Assembly (NCBI GenBank): GCA_029204225.1
Contig: CM055108.1
Location: 11,439,782-11,503,781 of the forward strand
Length of the DNA stretch: 64,000 bases
DNA from: Diphasiastrum complanatum
Taxonomy: Eukaryota; Streptophyta; Lycopodiopsida; Lycopodiales; Lycopodiaceae
Direction: 5' to 3'
Shown: piece by piece, positions 25,291 through 32,924 of the stretch
Layout: each line of letters opens with the position of its first letter
Position numbering within the stretch: position 1 is the stretch's first letter
Translations under genes and position numbers: made by a program
Notes under the pieces: model-generated
What the model saw: the letters and a program-made list of their open reading frames with translations, nothing else
Database searches by the model: none
Told to the model about the DNA's origin: nothing

Positions 25291-28200
25291 GCCCTCTTTC
25301 TCTCCTCTCTCCTCTTCTGCGGACTGTTCTGCTGCCCGCGTGCCCTTTTTTTTTAAAATAAAAAAACGCGTCTGGACACTGGACGCGTCTAGAAAAAAAT
25401 TTGAAATTTTTTTTTGGGACGCGTCCGACCCCGCGTCCGGGGGTCGGACGCGTCCAGGTCCGGGCGTTGGACGTGGACGCGAAAAGGCCGCGTCCGGCCC
25501 GGACCCTCATGTTTGCCCTGGGTCAAAGAGGTTGTAGACATGGCACGATTCTTGGTGAGATTTGTCACCAAGAACAGAGGGTCTTGAGCATCTTCAAGTC
25601 CTATTCCACCTTGGATCTCTTGAGGCCTGCCCCCACTAGGTAACCAAGTTCCAACTTCTAACCTGACAACCTGTTTCCAATTTTTTGATTTGAAAATTGC
25701 AATTTTGTTTTAGCTTCAAGTTTCAGTGCTCATAGAATTTTAATTTTGCTATATAGTATAGCCTGCTTGTTGCCTATGGGCTATATGACCAATTACAAAT
25801 CTTATTTCATGATTTTCATCCTAGGTTCCTGACAGGTATATTACTAGAGTCTAGTAACTACGTTAAAAGTTTCAAAGTTGATTCTTGAATCTTCATTGAC
25901 ATTCATAATTAGAATTTAGTTAAAACTTAATAGTTCTTGAGACTTGAATGCTCAAGCCTCAAACTTCACTCCTGATTGTTTGCAGGCTGGAAGAAGTAAG
26001 GGGCCTATTTCTAGGCAGATGGCAGTGGTTCCATCAACCTTTGCATGTCGTGGCTTGCTTGCTTCATCCACTATGGAGGACGGAAGATCGATTCCATGAT
26101 CGAGAGCTCGGGCAAGGATGGCATTCCTACATCTCCTCTATGTATCCTGATCCCAGGGATCAGGATGCAGTCATGAATGACTTGAATTTATTCAGGTAAG
26201 TACTATGTAATTAGTAAATTGTAATATGTATTCAGGACCCAGGTATGTAATATGTATTCATCTATGTAGTATGTATATGTAATATGTATGAAGTCTAAGG
26301 CTTAAGCTAGCTGCTAGTTAAAACTTAATAGTAGTAACCTGTAAGCATTTAGTATTTACTATTTTGAAATTTGAATGGTGATGAATGTTGAATGTTCAGG
26401 ACCGAGCGCCTCGATTTCGGTCGTGCAGCTGCCATGCTGACGGAAGGGCAATTGCGCCCTGTTCCATGGTGGATGAAGTATGGGAATGATGTTCCCAAGT
26501 TGTAGAAACTTGCCATCCGCGTCCTCTCACAAGATTGCGCAGCAGTTGCATGTGAGAGAAATTGGAGTGTGTTCTCTCTGATTCATACGAAGAGGAGGAA
26601 CAGACTTTCTACTGCGCAGCTGGAGAGGTTGGTGTATGTGCATGCCAACCTACGGCTTGTGAAGAAGCTAAGAGAGACCGGGGAGCCCGTACAGGTAATG
26701 AATCATGATTAAATCATTAATCTTGATTCTATAGAGTCTAGTATCTACCATGAATCATGATTTGTCTAGATAGTAGAGTCTAGACTATACACTAAGAAGT
26801 TAGAACCTTCAGGCTTCAAGTTTCAAGTTTCAAGTTTCAACTTTCAACGTTTACATTTCAAATTTGCTATTTTTTTTAAATCGTTTACTAGTACTTATTA
26901 TTGAGAATCGAAATCTTGGTTTAATTTCAATTTTCGTAGGTTAATCCCGATCAGATCGATGTGGCAAAGGTTCCGAACTTGCCACCAAAATCACAAGAGG
27001 AGGAGGATGTCTATGCTCTACTCCATCGGGAGGCCTTAGCAACTGCAGGTTGATTTCGATGCCCAATTCCCCGATTCACTGCGTTACATTAGTAGGCTTT
27101 TAGTACTTTGAAGTTTTGTAGATATACTAGATAGTAGATTACTAGATTGTAAGTTGTAATTACTAATTTGTAATTTGTAAATTGTAAGTTAAAACTTAAA
27201 AGTAATATGACATGTCGAGACTCGAGCCTAAGTCCTGATTCCAATTGTGTGCATTGTGCAGGGCCTACCACTCGAGCTGCAGCATGAGGACCAGGAGCGT
27301 AGGAGAGGGCCCGAGCCATGCAGCAGTCTCAGACACCTCTGAGAGTCCCTCTAGCACTGACTCAGATGAGGAATATGCCATTGAGGGTGAGGGATCGGAT
27401 GAGGAGGATGAGGGTGACTCTGATGATGGGGAGGATGACATTGAGCTTGAGGACATGCCAGTGCCTCCACGATGACACCGTCCGAGGCGGGCAGCTAGAG
27501 GCTAGAGCCTAGATGGGCATTGGGGGGGGACACTCACTGCTCAGCATAGATGATAGTGGCATACTCTAGGCTCTAGCATAGTAGTTATACATATTACTGT
27601 TTACATAATACATATGACAGTTGACTCCAAACTCATGGGGCCTCAGGCTTGAGCCTTGAGGGCCGAGGCCACGCTTGACACTCTTGTTATTTATGGAGCA
27701 TTATGCATCATTGCGTTTACTTTAAACTTTTGACTCTTGAATTGTAATTTGTGATTCACTGATTTGTAAATTGTTACTAGTTAGAACTTACTACTTACTA
27801 CTTAGAAAACTTAGTGCCAACTTGAAATAACTTCCAAGTTAGTGATCAGTGCATTGTAATTTGTAATTTGTAACTTGTAAGTACTAGGTAGTAAGTTGAA
27901 AGTTCTATAATTATTAGTTTGTAACTTTACTGTTTACAATTTTGGAAGTTCTTGGATGTTTGAAAATTGAGAATGTATGATGAATGGTGACAATATCAAT
28001 AATTGACTGAGGAAAGTGTCGAGTGACCATAGTCATGAGTCACGACTCACCATACTACAGCTTCTCCTCTTGAATTGCATTCTCTAGAGCATTCTCATGA
28101 AATTGGATGTATCTACTTGTTACTAGACTGTATGAAACGAGCCCATGGAACATTGACGTTGTCCATAGGCCCAATCCATGTCCGCTTTCAAATTACATGT

Positions 28201-31200
28201 GGGGGCCGAGGAGTTGGGTCCCTAACATAACCCTTCACAAACTTTTGACACAAACCAATCAATCCAAGGAAAGACCTCAATGCTATAACGTTGGTCAACA
28301 CTCACCACACGAGAATAACATCAAATTTCTTGGGATTTGGTCTTACTCCCTCAACCAACACAATATGACCTAGATATTCAATCTCTTTTTTGAAGTGTTC
28401 GCTTTCTTAGAATTAGCAAACAAAATGGTTTTCCTCAAAGTTGACAACACAATTCTAAGATGGGTCACAAGCAAGACCTCTCCAACCCTGTAAGTCAAGA
28501 TATCATCAATAAAGTTCACTACAAGCTTACCGACCGTCCGAGCACATCATTCTTCTTCAACATCATAAATGTGGCTGGGCAACATTCAATCCAAATCACA
28601 TCACAAGCAACTCATAGTGATCAAACCAAGTTCAAGAGGCAATCTTGTGCACATCCTCCTCATGAATCTAACGTGATAATATCTGCTCTTCAATTCTATT
28701 TTACTAAACTCAATAGTACCATGCATGACATTTAGCAAGTATGTGGCATCAGATATCGATGCTTAATGATAATCTTGTTCAAGCCTCAATACTTTAGCAA
28801 ACATACGTCAAAAATCATTCTTCTTCTTAACAAGAATGATCAACAAGGCAAAAGTTGAAAAGCTAGGCCTTACTTGCCCTTTGGCCAAACGACCCTTTAT
28901 CATTTTCCTCACCTCCCCTTCCTCTCGAACTCAATGTGTAAGGTAGTTTATTGACAAGATGAGATTGAAAAAAATTATTTAATCTTATGTTCAACAGTTC
29001 TACTAAAAGGTAGTAATGACCTCAAATTATCATTAAACACGACTGCCAATACTTTCTTCTCTTTTGGTCTAGATAAGCTGCAATAGTTCGTGCATGCCAT
29101 ATGCTAGTCCCACTAGCACTAGTGGACATCAACCAAAAAGCAAACGCTTGCACTAATCATGTACCTTATGCAACTATGTATCTAAGACCAATGGTCCAAG
29201 AAGCACGTCTTGCTCGTCACAGATGGAATGAAGGTTGTCGTACTAAAACTTGTACAAATGAGAATCCCTAGCAAAATAGGGCTCCCGCATCCCATGCCAA
29301 CAAACCCCCACCACATTGTCAAATCTCAAAAAAAAAAAATTATGCAACTCAGAATAGTTAATGAGATGATTCAACTTCTTCACTGTAGTCGAATTAAAAA
29401 CATTATGTGAAGACCCAATGTTTAATAGAATAAAAAAATCTCTATGACACAATTTTCCAGACATAATAATCAAAAAAATGCTATGATACTAATACTCCTT
29501 GTTGCATCGATGTGATAATGTAGCTAGAAAATTCGTGCACCTTTTCGACCACTAAGACATTTATCAACGGTGGAACATCCTATAACTATGATCTTGCTCT
29601 AACTTCGCCACATGCTTCAGTGCTTCCATCTAGTACACTTGAAAACTACACGTGGCACACATCTAATTCTATGGACATTTTTTCCAACATTGTCGTGCAA
29701 CCCAAGCATCCAAAAGCACAAACTTTTCCCTTCAACTCATTCTTGGTCTTGTGGAGACAAAACGCTAGAAGTTGATCCCCTTGGGCATTAGGCCATCAAT
29801 ACAACCCTCTGCCTTTTGGAGCACAACCTCCTATGCCTTTTCGGCCACCAAAGATTGCCCTTAACTAGACTGGCTTTCAAACCTCTTGAAATTCTTGAAC
29901 ATGTGTTTACTCGAAGGTCGTTGACCACTTCAAGCGAACGCAACAAGGGCTTGGCATTAGTTCTCATCTTCATGATAAAATGCCACCTAAAAGGCATTTT
30001 ACAATCCTCTGAGAACTCCAATAGAGTTTTCCTAAAATGTGCAAAAAATAAATAATTTCATTTATTCTAAAAGTTTTGACGTTTAAATCGTTCTATTATC
30101 TAGTAAAAAGATTCAGGCTGTTGTTGGGTAAGTTTTTTGAGGTTTTTTCTGATTTTTTTAAACTTTTTGATTGAATTTTTTCATGTCTAGACAAATAAAA
30201 ATAAAACAATGTTCCAGAACACTCGTTTGGCTCCATCTATGCTATAAGATTATCATAAGTGTCAATTAAGGATCAAGAATCCTTATTCATTTAGCCTCAA
30301 AGCACCCTACACACTATCAAAGTTTGTAGTGAATCGTAATTTTATTTGAAACAACAATTCACATTAGTTAACTTGTCCACACTAATCAAGCTCATAACTT
30401 CCAAAATTTACAATGTTGACATGACAGGTTCCAATCCGGAACGCGAATTGGGAAATCCCATTGAGTTTCCCAGAACGTGCACTAAATTTTTTTTTAAAAT
30501 TTTTTCCAAAAAAACAGATTTATTGGTGTGCAAATTGTTTAGACAGAATCATAGATGCACCGCGAATCTGAATCGCGTTTCGGGTTTTTCAGAGAATTGT
30601 GCAGAATCGAATTTTTTTTTTTGAAATTTTTTTAGGCATATGGGTATCAGATGAAAGTGTAGTTTGCCGACTGTTTCGGGTGCAGGATGGTCCAATTTAG
30701 GTGTTTTTACTCCCAAGCTCTCTGATTCTCCCTCTCTCTCTATCTCTCTCTCTGATCACAACAAACGGAACTAAAACCATGCTGAACAAAAACCCAGCTG
30801 GCGCGGTTCTGTCCTCCACAGCTGGTGTGGTTCTGTCCGCAAGGAGGAGGCCCGAAATGCACAAATATTGTTTTTTTTTTCAACGATTCTTGACCAAAGA
30901 TGCAGGCCGCGTTCCGGATCGTGTTCCGAAAAGTGATCCGGAATTTCCCATTGGGGTTTCCCGGAATGCAAATTTTTTTTGTTTTTTTTTTCAAACCTGC
31001 CAATATGGGTATCATGTGAAAGGATTTCAAAAGAGCAGTTCCATTGCTTGATTTCAGATAGTTAATCCCCAATATCTGCTAGTCACTTCAATCAGATACT
31101 GAAGCAAATTGTTTTTGCAGATACGGATTTGCAGATATAACATTGGCTAATCATTTCATTTGTATCTGCTTCAGTATTTCTGCTGCTATTCATTGGTCAT

Positions 31201-32924
31201 TTATTGCAACTAGCTGTGGGGATCCCTCTACAATTAAAAAAAAATTTGCAAATTTTTTTGCGATCCGGATCGTTTTTCTAGCGGATCGTGATCCGCTGCA
31301 ACTGAGTTCTTGACAACGATTCGCTGCATCTATGAGAATATAAATTTTTTTCTGCTCCTATTAACGTTTTTTTAGGCCATTTCGTGGTTTTTTTTGGGAC
31401 TTTTATGAGAAAAATTAATAGGTTGATCAATCATTTACATAGAATTGAAGTCAATATGAGATAACAATCCTGCATCAACACCACCATTGAAACACTTTAT
31501 TTTGTAAGTTTTAAACATTAAGCTTCAAGCAGCTTATTGTGACTTTCTAATAATTCCTATCCTACTGCTGGTATAGAACCACAGTAAGAAAATACCTAGT
31601 TCAGGCCAAACTTGCAAATTGGTATTAAATAACTACGTCTACGTGTTCTTTCTATTTTTCCACCCACTCAGACACCAAGAACATTATTGAAAAATGAACA
31701 CAAATGCAACATCACATTCATCACATAAGATTGTTGTGAATGTGCACTTTTGTGGCAAAAGTAAACAATCTAAAGTCTGGAAATGGCAATTCGAAATCAT
31801 AATGATATCTACTAGCATCCAATAGATTCAACCTGAAATTTAAGTATGAAACCTTATTGCTCTTTCACGAGTTCAGTTACTTTATTTGTGCTAGTGCTAT
31901 AAGCAAGTCGTATAAACAAAATAATAGATACGACTTGCTTATAGCACTAGCACAAGTTTGGAATGATAGATAGCTCTAAACAGTACATAAAGCATGATTT
32001 GTCCACTACTTCAACAGCCATTTCCCAAATGTTCAATATCAGAATGCAAGATAAGGACCACTTGGAACTCTATACAGCGTGAATGGATTCTGGAAAGAAA
32101 AAGGTAGGTTTGAAATCAAAAGCTGCATAGCCAGAGATTAGAATCGACAACCAAATGTTTATATGAAACTGAAAATAACCTTCTGGGTCATCCTAATAAA
32201 GCTCACATGCGAATGCTCCTAGGTCATAACCGTAGCATAGATTGAGGGCATGTTACAGCACAAACCCTAAACAAGAGAAACTATTTGTCTCCTCATCTTC
32301 CTGGATACGAATTCCTTGAAGCTCATCATGTCCTAATGCCACTTCCTTGGTTTTTCGTTGTATTTCGAATATAGTTCGCATACGGCAATATGCCTGAATT
32401 AGACGACCTTCCGCATGAAATTTTTTCAAAAACAACAAAGAAAATCTCTCGGAGCAGAGACATTACATGAGTGATGTTCACGCGGGTTTACATTTCTTTC
32501 CAAATAATAATCAAACAAAGCGCCTTAAGCTCTTTTTCCGTTACAGGCTAAAGCCGGTCCAAGATTAACGTAGCCCTCTTTCCTATTTGAAAGCAAGCAA
32601 TCATAGAAACGATCAACAATCTGACAAAGAAAAGAACTTCTTACTTTGTAAATTAAGAAACAGATGATCGTTGATAAAACGCGAAGCCTCGGGGCCTCCA
32701 TGGCCGTCATAAATCCCCACGAGTGTGCCATAGGAGCCAGTCTCGATCTGGCTTTGATCCTCCAGCAGGGCATTAGCCTGCACCACAGCAATGGAGAACT
32801 GACCACATGCATGTTCAACCAGATCTCTGTACCAGAGCAGGGCATCATTACAATCTGCGGCATTCGGATATCCCTCTGCAGGCTGCCAACATGCCTTCAG
32901 CATTCTGTAGATGCGTGCCAGCAT
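12823..32924 (-). CDS. Protein phosphatase 2C, plant clade D
   Basis: Four exons (32,924-32,645; 17,586-17,228; 14,080-13,844; 13,119-12,823) join in frame into 390 codons, the usual clade D length, with GT/AG at every junction. PP2Cs are Mg/Mn-dependent Ser/Thr phosphatases. Clade D members dephosphorylate the plasma-membrane H+-ATPase and are held off by SAUR proteins; one also acts on an immune kinase. Visible motifs: N-terminal [13 protein letters not shown] typical of the clade, [12 protein letters not shown] (residues 48-59), metal-binding GIYDGHGG (70-77), ANLGDSRAV (149-157), SRSIGD (215-220), FASDGLWE (268-275) and [10 protein letters not shown] (327-336). No transmembrane segment appears in the sequence beyond the short hydrophobic/basic N-terminus. 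The start is the only ATG that gives the conserved N-terminus. The gene looks intact. Introns are 15,058, 3,147 and 724 bp; the first two carry transposon remnants. Confidence 0.96.
13120..13843 (-). other. PP2C intron 3
   Basis: 724 bases with GT/AG ends. No repeat or gene recognised inside. Confidence 0.9.
13844..14080 (-). CDS. PP2C exon 3 (residues 214-292)
   Basis: The acceptor is TTGGCAG. The exon runs from [20 protein letters not shown] to SNHPRT and includes [14 protein letters not shown]. The donor is GTGTGA at 13,843. Length 237 bases, phase 0 at both ends. Confidence 0.95.
14081..17227 (-). other. PP2C intron 2
   Basis: 3,147 bases with GT/AG ends. It contains a plus-strand copia gag fragment (about 15,980-16,290). 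Nothing else was recognised. Confidence 0.9.
15980..16290 (+). pseudogene. Copia gag fragment (UBN2-like) inside PP2C intron 2
   Basis: One frame reads [16 protein letters not shown], then [14 protein letters not shown], a stop, and [20 protein letters not shown]. This matches the layout of copia Gag (hydrophobic helix, then E-W/L-LE-LY, then QL...). It is antisense to the host gene. No LTRs were found next to it. Confidence 0.6.
17228..17586 (-). CDS. PP2C exon 2 (residues 94-213)
   Basis: The acceptor is TTTGCAG ending at 17,587. The exon encodes [16 protein letters not shown] and WRVKGIIQ, and ends on a codon boundary before donor GTAGAAG at 17,227. Confidence 0.95.
17635..17685. repeat. 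(CT)n microsatellite beside the exon 2 acceptor
   Basis: A 51-base CT run on the plus strand. In the sense of transcription it is a GA run ending about 48 bases upstream of the acceptor of exon 2. Confidence 0.98.
17690..19370. other. Intron 1 segment, nothing recognised
   Basis: Short ORFs only. A few CT-rich patches occur at 17,760-17,890. No domain or LTR was identified. Confidence 0.45.
19385..20175. mobile_element. Element F, hAT-like with GTTCCGGAAC words
   Basis: The left zone (19,392-19,440) carries GTACGTTCCGTAC and ATTCCGGAAC, followed by a T run. The right zone (20,130-20,165) carries GTTCCGGAC and GTTCCATTCCAGAAC and ends GGCAACTAAG, close to the TGCAACTATG terminus of A and B. 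No matching 8-bp duplication was found, so the limits are approximate. The interior holds a three-copy repeat and no transposase. Confidence 0.5.
19599..19955. repeat. Three tandem units inside element F
   Basis: Units starting CAGATTCATGAGTAATCCAT at about 19,599, 19,731 and 19,830 each contain GCCACCTGCTAGATATCAG or a one-base variant and end near CAGCACTGGGGCGA. Lengths differ (about 132, 99 and 126) because of internal deletions. Confidence 0.85.
20600..20880 (-). pseudogene. Ty3/gypsy RNase H fragment
   Basis: The minus strand reads a recognisable gypsy RNase H start: [13 protein letters not shown], then [18 protein letters not shown], then [15 protein letters not shown] and LFVWDLGF. 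Known family pattern: the conserved catalytic Asp that should follow the first strand is not at its place here. The matching RT portion lies at 28,164-28,960 on the same strand, on the other side of hAT G. Confidence 0.8.
20881..21313. other. Stretch left of hAT G, unassigned
   Basis: Expected to be gypsy sequence between RT and RNase H, but I could not read a clear domain. It may contain another insertion. Confidence 0.35.
21508..21577. repeat. (GA)n microsatellite in hAT G
   Basis: A 70-base GA run, just inside the left word cluster of element G. Confidence 0.98.
21631..22529. mobile_element. Non-autonomous hAT element B, with TSD
   Basis: The element runs 21,639-22,521 (883 bp) with perfect duplication GTTGTAAC (21,631-21,638 and 22,522-22,529). 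Termini are CATAGTTGCA and TGCAACTATG, a perfect 10-bp inverted repeat. Both subterminal zones (21,649-21,708 and about 22,420-22,511) are built of GAATCG/CGATTC words. The conserved inner block lies at 22,361-22,385 on the minus strand. The interior matches element A in opposite orientation and has a GC-rich minisatellite at 22,091-22,249. It is inserted in hAT G. No transposase. Confidence 0.95.
22091..22249. repeat. GC-rich minisatellite with hairpin and G-run units
   Basis: About five units of 29-35 bases, starting near 22,091, 22,125, 22,160, 22,190 and 22,221. Each has a run of four to seven G, TTCG or similar, more G, then a run of C, for example GGGGGGTTCGGGGGG then CGGTAGCCCCC. Each unit can fold as a hairpin. 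Successive G-runs also fit a quadruplex pattern. Confidence 0.9.
22555..22810. repeat. TG-rich and (GA)n simple sequence
   Basis: A (TG)n run at about 22,559-22,586, a TG-rich imperfect stretch to about 22,760, then a GA run at about 22,766-22,809. This lies between the end of element B and the BED exon of hAT G. Confidence 0.95.
22947..23181 (+). pseudogene. hAT G transposase, BED zinc-finger exon
   Basis: ATG at 22,947, then [30 protein letters not shown] and a spaced His, the BED-finger pattern (C-x2-C ... H) by which hAT transposases bind their own element ends. A donor GTGAATCG follows at 23,182. A possible small second exon starts after TTACAG at about 23,396 and soon meets a stop, where fragment H begins. 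The next readable G exon is at 25,527, so the central part is missing. Confidence 0.7.
23640..24585 (-). pseudogene. hAT H transposase, BED finger plus DUF659
   Basis: ATG at 24,585 gives [20 protein letters not shown], with the BED pattern C-x2-C then HLGG. A long Pro/Ala/Thr/Ser-rich linker follows (about residues 85-185), then a DUF659-type segment beginning near [17 protein letters not shown] and [16 protein letters not shown] (probably from CAG) interrupts at about 23,832. The same frame then continues with [33 protein letters not shown] and degrades near 23,640. DUF659 marks the N-terminal half of one hAT transposase group. The C-terminal dimerisation domain is missing. A GA/GT microsatellite lies directly before the ATG. 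Confidence 0.75.
24438..25046. repeat. Tandem duplication (300-bp offset) of the H first exon
   Basis: AGCGCCCCCCTTT at 24,439 recurs at 24,739. The two copies are almost identical through the BED-coding part, the CT and CA microsatellites and the CCCTAAA words to CATGTCT, differing mainly in microsatellite length. Confidence 0.93.
25200..25288. repeat. (CT)n microsatellite in fragment H
   Basis: A CT run with one short interruption (CACTCA near 25,226-25,231). Confidence 0.95.
25527..27475 (+). pseudogene. hAT G transposase, C-terminal exons
   Basis: Likely exons, each with GT/AG edges: 25,527-25,639 (hAT middle region; one frame ends [17 protein letters not shown], the run that precedes RF-A in this family), 25,986-26,195 ([15 protein letters not shown]), 26,400-26,694 (hAT dimerisation domain: [37 protein letters not shown]), 26,940-27,048 ([20 protein letters not shown]) and 27,262-27,475 (a Ser/Asp/Glu-rich acidic tail). 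A TAG at 26,503, probably from CAG, and a frame change before the acidic tail show that it is dead. hAT transposases dimerise through this domain and cut their own ends in the nucleus. Confidence 0.8.
27476..28155. other. 3' non-coding part of hAT G
   Basis: No coding signal. Repeated TTGTAA/TTAGTA-type words occur. The end near 28,020-28,060 carries a GAGTCATGAGTCACGACTC palindrome, then the terminus GGAACATTG at 28,147-28,155. Confidence 0.5.
28164..28960 (-). pseudogene. Ty3/gypsy reverse transcriptase, degenerate
   Basis: Minus-strand reading with many frame breaks gives, in order, VKKKN (near 28,830), [25 protein letters not shown]-type ATFM region, then [14 protein letters not shown] (about 28,494-28,530, the FxDD catalytic motif), [19 protein letters not shown] and RSFLGLIG-like residues near 28,250. 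This is the standard gypsy RT order. The downstream RNase H lies at 20,600-20,880, separated by hAT G. Confidence 0.75.
29243..29473 (-). pseudogene. Ty3/gypsy protease-like remnant
   Basis: The frame reads [20 protein letters not shown], matching the retrotransposon aspartic protease pattern (D-S/T-G-S-x-H-N-F), with the catalytic Asp replaced by Asn. It lies upstream of the RT fragment in the expected order. Confidence 0.6.
29788..30021 (-). pseudogene. Possible gypsy gag remnant
   Basis: A 77-codon open frame rich in Arg/Lys, upstream of the protease-like remnant. No diagnostic motif is visible. Assignment rests on position only. Confidence 0.3.
30425..30549 (+). mobile_element. Fragment E, hAT-like left end
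   Basis: The left end begins near CAGGTTCCAATCCGGAAC and closely follows the layout of the left end of D (CCGGAAC, then AATTGGGAAATCCCATTG, TTTCCC and a T run). It stops at the start of element C. No right end was found. Confidence 0.5.
30550..31334. mobile_element. Non-autonomous hAT element C, hosting D
   Basis: Termini CATAGATGCA (30,550-30,559) and TGCATCTATG (31,325-31,334) are a perfect 10-bp inverted repeat. AGAAT abuts both ends (5 bp only). Words are CGAATC/GAATCG on the left and CGATTC on the right. The conserved inner block is at 30,635-30,657, followed by TAGTTTGCCGACTGTTTCGG as in B. Removing D (30,895-31,306 and one TSD copy) leaves about 365 bp. Confidence 0.82.
30887..31314. 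mobile_element. Non-autonomous hAT element D, nested in C
   Basis: The element runs 30,895-31,306 (412 bp) with perfect duplication TTCTTGAC (30,887-30,894 and 31,307-31,314). Termini are CAAAGATGCAG and CTGCAACTGAG. Words are GTTCCGGATC, GATCCGGAA, GATCCGGATC and CGGATCGTGATCCG. The conserved inner block is at 31,001-31,022. Confidence 0.92.
31886..31955. repeat. Perfect 27-bp hairpin in PP2C intron 1
   Basis: The left arm 31,886-31,912 and right arm 31,929-31,955 are exact reverse complements, with a 16-base A-rich loop. Each arm contains GCTAGTGCTATAAGC or its complement. It could be a MITE relic or a small-RNA-type stem. Confidence 0.9.
31956..32644. other. Start of PP2C intron 1, no element recognised
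   Basis: No transposon signature or gene. A 61-codon minus-strand ORF at 32,253-32,438 has no recognised domain. Confidence 0.45.
32645..32924 (-). CDS. PP2C exon 1 (residues 1-93 plus one base)
   Basis: ATG at 32,924-32,922. The exon carries the N-terminal clade motif and the first metal-binding motif YDGHGG. It ends CAAA before donor GTAAG at 32,644; the last base completes an ATG codon with exon 2. Confidence 0.95.

Larger units (their letters stand above)
23347..25520 (-). mobile_element. hAT fragment H inserted in G, truncated
   Basis: A minus-strand hAT-type fragment. Its 5' end is to the right: CAGGGCAAAC reading leftward from 25,520, followed by subterminal words GGACGCGTCC (25,365-25,500), then CT and CA microsatellites, a duplicated first-exon segment, a BED finger and a DUF659 domain. 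The hAT dimerisation domain and left terminus are absent, and no matching TSD was found, so it is a partial copy or a rearranged piece. The left boundary is approximate. Confidence 0.6.
21314..28163 (+). mobile_element. hAT element G, with near-perfect TSD
   Basis: The element spans 21,322-28,155. Termini are CAGTGTTCC on the left and GGAACATTG on the right (8 of 9 inverted). Flanking octamers ATGTTGTC (21,314-21,321) and ACGTTGTC (28,156-28,163) differ at one base. The left subterminal zone (21,336-21,425) is dense in CGAAACG/CGTTTCG words; the right zone is not. A plus-strand transposase gene in pieces lies inside (BED exon 22,947, C-terminal exons 25,527-27,475). Element B and minus-strand fragment H interrupt it. 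It sits inside a degenerate gypsy element whose RT and RNase H flank it. Confidence 0.8.
17587..32644 (-). other. PP2C intron 1, 15 kb, packed with nested transposons
   Basis: Bounded by donor GTAAG at 32,644 and acceptor TTTGCAG ending at 17,587. It holds, from left: a CT microsatellite, element F, a gypsy element split by hAT G (with B and H inside), the C/D/E nest and a 27-bp perfect hairpin. The exons on both sides remain intact, so the intron is presumably still spliced. Confidence 0.93.

Noticed and set aside
21322-25520. A single element bounded by the left end of G and the right end of H
   Set aside because: Termini CAGTGTTCC and CAGGGCAAAC differ and the flanking octamers do not match; the G right end at 28,155 fits better.
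27245-27475. Separate acidic protein gene
   Set aside because: It follows an acceptor in the hAT G exon series and fits the acidic C-terminal tail of that transposase.
28010-28155. Matching CGAAACG words at the right end of hAT G
   Set aside because: Only one such word is present there; the end carries a different palindrome, so G does not support two-end identity.
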